NCBI RefSeq assembly: GCF_035083965.1
Contig: NC_089723.1
Location: forward strand, 39,749,193 to 39,813,192
DNA: 64,000 bases
Direction of reading: 5' to 3'
From: Branchiostoma lanceolatum
Taxonomy: Eukaryota; Chordata; Leptocardii; Amphioxiformes; Branchiostomatidae
Positions 45,701 to 55,600 of this stretch are shown here, piece after piece (position 1 is the first letter of the stretch; each line of letters starts with the position of its first letter). A program made the translations under genes and the position numbers. The notes under the pieces were generated by a model, which ran no database searches, was not told the origin of the DNA, and saw only the letters and a list, made by a program, of their open reading frames with translations.

Positions 45701-48553
45701 ATGCTTCTCCCCTGATGAGGGTAGGTGTTTGTTTATTGTTTATTTGTTTGTTTGTATTGCATACCGGTAAACTGCCTCATGGCGTCACATACCAGGTTTG
45801 CACTGAACTCAATATGCTAGGTTTCTAGATTTCTTTCATATTGTGATGAATTCAAATAAAGCAAAAACAAAACTTTCGAATGCAGTTTGTTAAAGATTGC
45901 ACTGAACAGATTTTACACCACTTTCAATCCTTGCCTTTTTTCAGTTTTTGTGTAATTTTTTCTGAAATGTTAAAAAAAAGAGTGTACCATGTCCAATCTT
46001 TGTAGTCAGCACAATTCTGTTGCCATGGCAACCATAGTGTTCATCTCTCCTGTAGAAATTACGACCCTGCAACTTCGTCAAATACGACGTGGCGACCGGG
46101 GAACCAATCAGAGACGAGAACGGATGGTGCATAGAGACGAAGCCAGGTGTTTATTTTGAAACATTTTTTCTATAAATATGAAGTCTAAAGTTCAAGCCTT
46201 TGCAGTATGCTAGAATTATGTCACTTGTCTACTTGCATGCCTACAATTAGTAGTACCAAACGTGATGAATATAATTTAGTAGCAGACATTGGAAACATGC
46301 AAGTCGTGTATATTCACAGTGTCATGACTTGGCTGTGGAAAGCTGAAAGGTCAGGATCAGGGTAAAAACAGTACTTTGAATAATGGCCATTTGGATACTT
46401 TGGATACTTTATTTACTCCATTAGCTATCATACAGGTAACAAAGTAACAAGTAAGTAGCTAATCTAAACTACATTGGACTCTGTACATTTCATAAATGAT
46501 TTTTCTTGCAGGTGAGAATGGCCTGGTGATCGCACCCATCACTAAGAAGACGTTTTTTGACGGGTACGCGGGGAAGAAGGCGCTGAGCGATAAGAAGGTC
46601 CTGCGGGATGTCTTTAAGAAGGGGGACGGATACTTCAACAGCGGAGACGTTCTGTTCATGGACACGGAATACTTTGTCTACTTTGTGGACAGGCTCGGAG
46701 ACACCTTCAGGTATATTGTTTTGGAAGAATAAAGGCGAAAACAAGTTTTCCAGCTCTTTCTTAGATTTTCTTGTTGTGACGGACAGAATTTTCACCCTGC
46801 CCTTCAAAAACAAAATCTGACATGAAACTGATGAAAATGTGTTGTCATATTAAGCTTAAAATGACAGATTTAACAAAGAAGATTAACAACATGGGCTCCC
46901 AAACGATGAATGGGACAGAAAAAGATTTAAAGCGTATTGTGGTTCGGTGTAAAATAACCAGCTGCTGCCATGCCGCGTGCCTGCGAAGTGTGTTACACCG
47001 AAGGGCAGTTATACTGGAAACCGCCCTTTGGTATTACAAACCAGCTTCTTATCAGGCATGGGGTGCAGCAGCAGCTGGTTTTACAGATATCTGAAGTTCG
47101 TAAAACATAGCTTCTTTTGGAATTGATAAGGCCAACTCTGCTTGTATGTCTGCAGGTGGAAGGGTGAAAACGTGGCGACGACGGAGGTTAGCCAGGTTCT
47201 GTCTGAACATGAACCCATTCAGGAGGCAAATGTCTACGGAGTCAAAATTCCAGGTGAGTGGGTACATGTAGGACATACATTTACATCACATGTTAGAATC
47301 TACTGTATCTGAACACCTTGTAATACAATGTAGATTGATCCTTACTGTCCATCACAGTTAACAGTTCAACCCATGATTGCAAATTGGCAAATAGTGGTTC
47401 AAACAAGAGTGGCTGTATGTCTGCTGGTTGGGCAAGTGAAACTGCTGTACTTGCCCGATCGGGCTAGCCCAATTTTTGGAAGCTGTACACTTAAGCAAAA
47501 GAATACCCTCATTGAAGTATCTACAACATTGTCTTGATTACTTGATTTCTGAAAAATAAAAGAATACCGGCTTGCTACATGTAAGAATGCATAGAAACGT
47601 TGGGCAAATGAAAAGTTGGTTCGGGCCAGTAGATTTTTCTGAATAGGGCAAGTGAATTTTTAAAAACCAACCATGGATTTGTGTTCTGTGATCCTCAAAG
47701 ACACTGTCCATCCCCCCCCCCCAGGTTATGATGGCAGGGCAGGGATGGCGTCCATCATCGTGCGCCCTGACCGCAGTCTGGACCTCACGGCGCTGTACGA
47801 ACACGTGACGCAGTACCTCCCGTCGTACGCTGTCCCCCGTTTCCTACGTCTGGGGCAGGCCATCGACGTCACAGGCACCTTCAAGCAGAAGAAGGTTGGT
47901 TTGTTTAGCATACTCAGGCATAATACATGCCTTTGTTTCACATGTATATAACCTGTACTCCGCCTTTAGATATAACACACCAGTTTTGTACCGTATATTA
48001 GGTACCAGCTGCATAAGGTTTGATTCACTCACACAATTTTGTTTGTGTGGGATAAATAGTAAACCGCCTTTAGGTGTAACACACGAGTTTTGTACAGTAA
48101 GTACAAGCTGGGTACTAGTAAGGAAAGACTGTAAGGTTTGATGCTTTTACACCGGGGAGGACCTCTACTCTTTTCAATAAGTGTGGTGGGTTCTTTAACA
48201 TACTTGAAGTAGCTTTCCTCAAACAAGGGGCCGCTAGAGATCTAGAGGACGTCCCTAATCGACACTAGGCACTCAGAGCTGAGTTAGGAAATCGGTGTTA
48301 AGTACCTTTCCCCATGGCACACAACACTGGGGCCTGCTAGTGATTCCAACTCAAAAGATTCCCTAGATTCCGAGTCAACAGCCCTGACCACCTGACCACC
48401 TGACCCCCACAGGTGGATGCAGTGGAAGAGGGCTTCGACCCCCAGCAGGTCAGTGACCCTCTCTACCTCATGGACGGCAGCGGGAAAACGTACCGACCGC
48501 TCGACCTGGACCTGTACCAGAGGATCATCAAGGGGGAGGTGACTGTCAACTGA
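39780..48553 (+). CDS. SLC27A2-like very-long-chain acyl-CoA synthetase / FATP (middle copy, 12 exons, 621 aa)
   Basis: Exons 39780-39890, 41444-41636, 42238-42405, 43641-43856, 44346-44504, 44873-44997, 45526-45720, 46056-46146, 46512-46710, 47156-47253, 47725-47894, 48413-48553. Total 1866 nt; human SLC27A2 is 620 aa. A hydrophobic N-terminus (residues about 6-26) anchors it in ER, peroxisomal or plasma membrane. P-loop YIYTSGTTG (222-230), [29 protein letters not shown] and the FATP motif [19 protein letters not shown] are all intact, so it should ligate CoA to long and very long fatty acids. Intron 1 appears to use a GC donor (AAG|GCATGT), because only this keeps phase and the family's FxLK junction. 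It is more like vertebrate SLC27A2/3 than the two minus-strand copies are. Confidence 0.94.
39958..40040 (+). repeat. Dispersed repeat shared with 25440-25510
   Basis: Both intervals share a GGGGAGTT(C/T)GGCCACC block and a TTTCATTTGC block in the same order. Family unknown. It lies in intron 1 of the middle FATP gene. Confidence 0.45.
42135..42237 (+). repeat. Duplicated acceptor edge of FATP exon 3
   Basis: AGATGAGACGTTCTATTC (42137) and TAGATGAGACGTTTTATT (42202) precede the true junction TTTGTTTAG|GCGAGACGTTT (42238). Two upstream copies of acceptor plus exon start have drifted. Confidence 0.7.
42406..42980 (+). repeat. Three extra copies of FATP exon 3's 3' end with donor
   Basis: A 187-bp unit places GT donors at 42593, 42780 and 42967 after the genuine donor at 42406. 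Each copy contains AACTTCAG|TGGGGCCAAGAA and GTCGTTGGGAAAG|GTGAGC, so each has both an acceptor-like AG and a donor around a 29-nt exon-derived piece. Copies are nearly identical, implying recent amplification. Confidence 0.95.
43319..43500. mobile_element. Penelope-type terminal sequence copy
   Basis: GTTAGACATCCAGGTAATAA, then GCAACTGGATAAAATTTTG and GTCAGACGTTTCAG, as in 30357-30480. There is no coding part. It lies in intron 3 of the middle FATP gene. Confidence 0.65.
44034..44193. mobile_element. Near-perfect hairpin MITE
   Basis: Arms of about 75 bp: TAGCCTCCGATGCAGACTCC on the left mirrors GGAGTCTGCATCGGAGGCTA on the right, meeting at a TTATTGCAATAA centre. It lies in intron 4 of the middle FATP gene. 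A hAT-type MITE fragment (ending AGTATTTTGAGCCCT) follows at 44204-44309. Confidence 0.88.
46769..46920 (+). repeat. Dispersed repeat family copy
   Basis: Shares AACAACATGGGCTCCCAAAC and flanks with 37428-37636. It lies in intron 9 of the middle FATP gene. Confidence 0.5.
46948..47089. mobile_element. Small TIR MITE
   Basis: GTAAAATAACCAGCTGCTGC at the left is mirrored by GCAGCAGCTGGTTTTAC at the right, with a second inner inverted pair (AAGGGCAG.../...GCCCTTTGGT). It sits 65 bp before FATP exon 10. Confidence 0.75.
48130..48410 (-). mobile_element. tRNA-derived SINE abutting the last FATP exon
   Basis: The minus-strand head has a CAGGTGGTCAGGGCTGTTGA A-box region and a GAGTTGGAATC B-box region. 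The body contains GGTGTTAAGTACCTTTCCCC and GTGGGTTCTTTAACATAC in plus orientation. The head ends a few bases before the exon 12 acceptor (48411-48412). Confidence 0.6.
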
Positions 48554-49200
48554 TGATCTGAAGTGACGATGATAACATCTAGTGTAGAATGAGAGGAACA
48601 GGAAGTACCTAGCCTGGTACCCAAACCTTTCATAGCTCACAACTGAGTCAGCTTACAGATGTGATTTTTGTGGGGGAGACTGCCATTCTCGTATAGGGCT
48701 GTTTAGCCATAGTCGATGCTGTAGGGCTGATGTGAATGAGGATTTTACCATGGTCAATACTGACCGACGGGGGCCATATATATGGCTCCAGAGACTTCTA
48801 ACATGCGGACTGAGGACAGAAGAGACTTGGGAGCTACATGTATAATAGGTTTGGGCACCAGGCTAGGAACTACCAGTTAGAAGACTTGGGTATTTGGTGA
48901 CCAAATGTAGACTGATTATTTTCCTCCCTGTTTTAACCTTCTCCCTGCTACATGTAATGATAAGGTTGTATTAGTTATGGGGTTAAGCAGCAGGAAGAAG
49001 GTTAGTTGCAAAATAATTAACTAATCTGGTATGAATATTAATGATCATCAAATGATCTTGGAGGGGATGTATTTTTTTTCTTCTTCTGGCCTCAATATAT
49101 CAAAGTTATGCATCATCATCATCATCATCGTGATGGATGAAATTGAAATGGATGCAGCATGTATAGTTGTTGCAAATGACCTGAAAATCTTTGATGTTTA
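48554..49200 (+). other. 3' flank of the middle FATP gene
   Basis: Probable 3'UTR. No canonical AATAAA precedes the MITE at 49205; the next candidate is near 49477. Nothing else is recognised. Confidence 0.4.
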
Positions 49201-49204
49201 GTAT

Positions 49205-49396
49205 AGATAAGGCCACACCAATTTAATTTCTTGGTTAACGGATTTTTATTTTCAAAAAAAAATTTAAGAATAGAAAATTCATGAAAACAGAAGGCTGGGT
49301 CAGCCTTCTGTTTTCATATTTTTTTTTCTAAAATTTTTTTTTCTTTTGAAAATAAAAATCCGTTAACCAAGAAATTAAATTGGTGTGGCCTAAGGA
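49205..49396. mobile_element. Hairpin MITE (GGCCACACCAATTTAATT)
   Basis: Arms of about 80 bp: AAGGCCACACCAATTTAATT on the left mirrors AATTAAATTGGTGTGGCCT on the right, with CTTGGTTAACGG/CCGTTAACCAAG inside. A decayed relative follows at 49425-49640. Confidence 0.9.
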
Positions 49397-50103
49397 AGCA
49401 CTTAGTCTAATTCTAATTTATTTTCTTTGGTTCTTGGACATTTCAAGGTGAAAGTACAACAAGCAGGCACCATAAATAAAGCAGAGGGCAGAGAGGAAAA
49501 CTTGATTATGACTATAGTCTATATTCACTCCATAAAACTCAGAGTGCACCATTTTTAAGCACAATCTTTCATTATGTTTTTCCAGCTAATCATTCTTTTG
49601 AATCCAAGAACCAAGAAATCAAATTGGTGTGGCCAAAAGGATCCCAGCTGTAGAAGCGGTGTTGGAAATTAGCAGTAATTTTCTCTCCAAGCAAACAAAC
49701 TGAATCTGATGTAAATTTAACATACAACTATTAGACTAAGTAGATGATGTACATACTACTAGTCATGGATTGATAAGTAACAATTTTGGAGGTTAGATAT
49801 GCTGGGAGATGGTCAGAATGCTGAGCAATGCAGTGTTTGAAACAGCTTTCTTACATACTGTATATTTTTTCTACCTCTAAAGAAGAAAATTAAAGAAGAT
49901 AAAGTAAACTTGAGCCATATTCACATATAAGTATCACATTGCTGTCTTGGTTGTAAATTTATATAACTTTCAAACTGGTGCTCTCAGCAGGTTGCATTTT
50001 ACACCTTGTACTTTGCTAACATTGTGGCTTGGAAATGTATTATATTACTACGGCGCTTTGCATTTAAGCGAGCAGTAACTGTCAAATGTGCCATGCAATA
50101 CGT

Positions 50104-50412
50104 TTATGAAGGTTAGACATCCAGGTAAACAATATGTAAAGACAATTCAAACTCTACAACTGGATAAAATTTGGAGATTAAGGAACTATCCTGATGTACA
50201 TGATTTACATTTTATGACATTTGCATTAAAGTTTCTTACTACTTACTGGCCTTGACATGTTCAACCGGTTTTCCCAGCTAGAATAACTAGCTTTGTATTC
50301 GTTTTGCCTGAGTTCATTTTAGTGACTCGGAAGAAGAATGATGGATGTCACTAGAAACGTCTGCAACTAAATTTCCAAATTTCATCCAGTTGTAGAGTTT
50401 GAATTGTGTTTA
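50104..50412. mobile_element. Inverted-repeat element with Penelope-type end
   Basis: CAATTCAAACTCTACAACTGG at the left pairs with CCAGTTGTAGAGTTTGAATT at the right. The left end also carries GGTTAGACATCCAGGTAA found in the Penelope-type ends. Confidence 0.6.
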
Positions 50413-50813
50413 TGTGCCATGCAATAGTTTCAGTAGTAGTCTTTATTTGTAGTTTTAAGTACCCATTATCACCTTGTATTGAATTATTGTAGACAAGAAA
50501 GTGTTTAAAAAGGGACCGTACATTTGTATATTAATAAGGGATCAAAACGACTTGAACGTCATAATTCTGAGGTGTGAATCTGAACATTGTAATACTTGAT
50601 TGTGGTGAAAGTAATTATCTATGACAGAAAATATGTGTAAAATAGGATATAAAACCATCTACTTTGTATTTGTGCCTTACACTGAAAAATTGTCACGCAT
50701 ACAAAACATTTGGTGAAATGATCATGAAATCTAAGAAACGATATCCGTGTACACCTGGTCTGAGTGTTGTGGTGTGAGTGCAGGTGAACAGTGTGAAGTC
50801 ACCTGTTAGTTTC

Positions 50814-51446
50814 CCTTTAAAGGGTATAAGACACCAGTGACATCAACATTAAGAATTTCCGGAAATTACATAAAACATAATACTATTGTATAATAACATA
50901 GACATTTTCACAAAATATTCACACTTTGGATGTTATTGAACATCGAATCATGAAAACATCATACCTCCAGATTTTGATTCTGCCCACCAGGTAATTACAT
51001 TAATCAGTGACTTGCCAGCTCATGACGTCACGAGAACATGGCAGCCGATTTGGAACTTTGCACAACGGCTTGGAAAGAACGTTATTTTCACAAGAAAGCG
51101 AAATATATATTGTTAAGTCCTTTAATTAAATGTTATCACGATAATCAAGCACTGTTTGCTCATCAAATAATGTTTTTGCCAAGCCGTTGTGTAAGGTTCC
51201 GAACTGGCTGCCGTCTTCCTTGTGACGTCATGAGCTGGCATTAGTCACTGATTAATGTAATCACCTGGTGAGAAGATCAGATAAGAATAAAGAGCTGGAT
51301 CCATGGAAGTATTGTTTCTGGTGGTTCAATGTTAAATAACATCGGAAGGGTGTGTATTTGTTTTAAACGTTTATATTCCTTCAATGATGCTATTCCTATT
51401 TCAGATAATAAGACAATGTTGTATTTTGGTGTCTTATGCCCTTTAA
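50814..51446. mobile_element. TIR element with nested palindrome
   Basis: TTTAAAGGGTATAAGACACC at the left and GGTGTCTTATGCCCTTTAAA at the right are inverted. Inside, 50984-51268 is a second palindrome: ATTACATTAATCAGTGACT and GCCAGCTCATGACGTCAC mirror GTGACGTCATGAGCTGGC and AGTCACTGATTAATGTAAT. No transposase is present. Confidence 0.82.
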
Positions 51447-51502
51447 ACTTAGAAAAGAGTCAGCCACTCATTTCAAGGGTAAAACAGGGTTTTGATATAC
51501 GT

Positions 51503-51590
51503 TGATGAAAGTTAGACATCCAGGTAGTAAGATACGCCAAAAATAATTACTCAAGCAACTGGATAAAGTTTTGAAACAGTCACATTTTGA
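51503..51590. mobile_element. Penelope-type terminal sequence copy
   Basis: GTTAGACATCCAGGTAGTAA followed by GCAACTGGATAAAGTTTTG, matching 43319-43400. The rest of 51600-52360 shows no gene. Confidence 0.6.
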
Positions 51591-52365
51591 TATGCTTGAG
51601 TAGAGATGTACACATTCAATGTCAATGACTTGAAGAAAATTCATAAAAATCTAAGTTAAGTTTGCTTGTATTATTTTCACATCAATTTGGAAACATTACA
51701 CCATACAATTCTAAATGGTTAGGCAGACATATCTTAAAGTAATATTTTTCAAACTATAGAACTGTATGCATTAATTTCACTATTTGGCAACATTCACTGA
51801 TACTGGTAGAATATATGAAATGCATAAAATCTTGCTACTGGACCATACTAAAATTATCCACTCTCAGTTTGTTTTTACTTTGGATTTGATAAATTCCAAA
51901 CTCGCTAAAATGGAACATCATTTAGTCTCAATCTTAAAAAATCAATGTGAAGTTTACTTTCATATTGAGACCTTAATTCGATGAATTCAATTCCAACTGA
52001 CACCCAATTTATTATGTAAGGAAAAAAACAATTTAAAAATTAATCTACAAACATTTGTAATGATCATTGTCAGTACGTACATATGTGTTGAGCACTATTA
52101 AGACTGCATACATGTATGTCTGGGAGGGCAGCACATACAATTAAATCATGCACCAGTCCTGATTTTAGAAAACGCAGTAGAAATGCAGCAAAGATTAACA
52201 AAATAACCGATTCATCTGCTATCTTATATACATGAATGTCTGTACAGTGTATAAAGCACCACCTACAGATTGCTTTCAGGAGTCACACATTCCTCTCTGT
52301 AGGTAAATTGCATTTTAGATAGATTCAAGCCAAGAAGCTAGGTACAATGTACAAAACACCAGAAA

Positions 52366-52617
52366 TTGAACATCATTTATCAGATTGATAATATTAAGTG
52401 TTCAGAGTTCTTATCAAAAAACACAAGTCTCATTCGAACTCTTTTGCAACCAATAGAGGAAGTCGTAGAAACTTTTACGAGGACCGAGTTTCAACCTAGA
52501 GGGATCCCGCACATTCACTGTTTATTTTGGATGAAACATGCACCAAACTTGAATGTAAATTCCAATTGCCGAGGCTTGAACTACAAACGAGCCTGCCCAA
52601 TTACAATCCTTCTGTAG
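52366..52617 (+). pseudogene. Helitron Rep-domain fragment
   Basis: The plus-strand frame reads EEVVETFTRTEFQPRG then IPHIHCLFWMKHAPNL (52459-52555). The RxEFQxRGxPHxH block followed by a W and an AP pair is characteristic of the Helitron-like N-terminal (Rep) domain. Only this short piece survives. It overlaps, on the opposite strand, the last codons and stop of the right FATP gene. Confidence 0.7.
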
Positions 52618-55600
52618 GCTTTCTCGTCTAATGGAACATAGGATTTCTTAGCATTGTCGATGACAAACAGCGGATCCGTGACTTTTGTGGGGTCGAACCC
52701 TTCCTTGACGAGAGCTGCCTTCTGGTGCTTGAAGGTTCCGGTGACCTGGATCTGCTGCGTGAGTCGGAGGAAGAGGGGTCGTGCGTAGGTCGGGAGCTTG
52801 GCCGTGATGTACCTGTACCAGCGGCGGAAGTCCAGCTTCTGTCCGGGTTGGGGAATGATGGACGCCATGCCTGCACGACCATCCTGACCTGAAAACACAC
52901 AGAAAATTTAGAGAAGCTGTGTTTTACCAATTATCCAGGGGTTATTCCAAGTCAGTGATGATGATTTCAAGCTTAACGTCAAGTTGAATTGGTTTTTTAA
53001 CAGGAGTTGCATGTTTTCTATGAGATTAGTTTGCTTGTTTTATTTGAATTTCACATACATGGAAAGGATCCTAGGGGTGGTTGTTTTAAGACTCTTATAC
53101 ACCAACTTCCAGAAAGACTCCTCGAGTCATTTATTTTCTAGGGATGTATCAACGACTTAACTATAAGATTAAAGTAATCTTTTAGAACTTCCCTGACCTG
53201 GCACCTTGACCCCGTACACGTTGACCTCCTGCACTCCCTCCATCTTACTGAGAACCTGGGCAACTTCAGTGGTCGCCACGTTCTCACCCTTCCATCTAGA
53301 TCAGAACAAACAGTGAACGCAAAATGTAATTCCAACAACAACAAAAATTGCATCAAACCATGAACCAGCTTATTGTCTATTGACCAGCTGATTCCCATAT
53401 ATAATACAGAATCAGCCAGTATAATGGATATCCCCCACCTGAAGGTGTCTCCCACCCGGTCCACAAAGTAGATGAAGTAGTCCCTGTCTATCACCATCAG
53501 GTCTCCGGTGTTGAAGAAGGCGTCCCCGTCCTGGAAGACGCTGCGTAAGATCTTCTTCTCGGTGAGCTCAGGTTTCCCCAGGTAGCCGGTGTAGGGTGTA
53601 CCCGGGTCGGTCGGACCCACGAGAAGGCCTGGTTGATCTGGAACAGGGAGTTCAGAAGCCCTGGGATATCTTTAAGTTCGTTTATTTATTTATTTATCGA
53701 ACTTCACAGAAGTTTAACGTATCATTTTGTATTTTATTCTGTCGTTTCAATAAATCTATTTGTAATTAGTTTGAAACTATTCCGATAATGGTCCAGAAAA
53801 AATTAGGGTCAGTAGGTAGGGATTCGTCTAGAGAGTGGGAAATACAGGAAGTCTGTTTAGAAAATTTGTAAGACTAAATAAAACATTTTGGAATTCTGTT
53901 TTGAATTTTATCACTCAAATGTCAAATCAAAAGTTTTATGTTCCTTGCCGGTGGGCAACAAGGGAAGGTTTTTGCTAGGATCGATCGGCTTACCAGAATG
54001 TATTTTCTTCCTAGACCTGACCACTGACTGGTGCACAATAATAAGAAGTTCAACTGACCTATTCTGACCTCCGTGCACTTCCCATCCTTCCCTCTGATTG
54101 GCTCCCCAGTGTCAAGGTCACACTGGATCACTGAAAAGGGCCGGTGTTTCTGAAAGAAGTGGAATTATTGTAGAACATCAGCCAGTGGCAAATAGAACTA
54201 TGTAGACAGAGTTGTACATGATTGTATGTATTCCTCTTTCATTGAAGATTGAGATAGTACAGCCCTTGCTCAATATCTATGCAAATCAGATTCTTCATAT
54301 CATAATTTCTATGAACTTCAAGTTTATTATCTTTTCTTACCACATTACACATGCTGAAACAGGTGAGCTCCTATTTCAAATTAATTGCTAACTGGTAGAC
54401 CTTTGGTTCAATCCTGGGTCAGGACATCTCGATTGGGGCTGTATCTGTCTTTTGGAAAGGACATAAAATGGGGGGTCCTGTGTCCGAGGAGGTGCCTCGA
54501 GTATGTTTAAGGCAAGCTAGCATCCTTTCATTAGAAATATAACCTAGAACGATCGAATGATGGACATAAAGACTCACCCTATATGTAGGAGAAGCGACTC
54601 CGACTGCCCCGACCTTGTTGTGAAGGTTGGTCAGTCCCACGTTCCCCTCCGTCATGGCGTAGAACTCTCCGATCCGCGGAATCCCGAAACGTTCCTGGAA
54701 CTGCTTCCAGATGTCCGGCCGGAGACCGTTCCCGAACGCCAGCCGAACTTTGTGGTCCTTATCATCTGGGCGCTGAGGGAGATAAAAGCTATAAACATGA
54801 CTGCTGAATGCTGACATAACATATCATACTGATTATCTGGGCGCTGGGGGAGAGAAACTTTGTATGATGGTTAGATCAATGAGAATGTATTTCTTATTCT
54901 GAACCCTGGGCGATTATCCTTTGGCTAAAGGGTTTCTCAATAAACAAGATGAATGCTGAAAAAACACATCATTATCTTTAAATCATTCTGTTGTGTTATG
55001 TTTTTAATGTTTTACACTGTCAGTTACTGTAAAAAACACTTTTTTTCAAAGCCTATTTGTCAGCTCAATTTTCCCGATTACCCAGCTTTGCCGATTACGA
55101 GGTGTTAGCTCAAATTGAGTGAAACTATAGGGGTGGGGGGTGGACAGTACTCGAAATGTTAATGGCTAACTTAATATAACTTTTGGCTTAGGTTGCTAGC
55201 AAATGTTCATTGTATATTGTGTTCACAGTTAAACTGTCAAACCTGTACAACTGACCACCTCTACACCAGTGGCCAATGTGACCATTGGGATAATTTTCTG
55301 CATTGACACAAGCATTAAGAATCCTGCCTCTAGTGACCACCTGTCCACATTGACTTGATTTTATCGGTTCCTGAGTGGTCTTCTCGGGCAGGTTTGACTG
55401 TATATAATCTCAGTCCCACCTCAGGTACAGTACACAAGTACCGCAGCAGCTCTCCGATGTAGATGATCACAGTGGCGTTGTAGCGTCGACAGTCATCCCA
55501 AAAATGGTGGGCAGAAAACTTCCTCCTGAGCGCTACTGTTGCACCTATAACGTACATGGAGCAAAGGAAGAAGTTTCTATGTGAAAAATTGATCAACACA

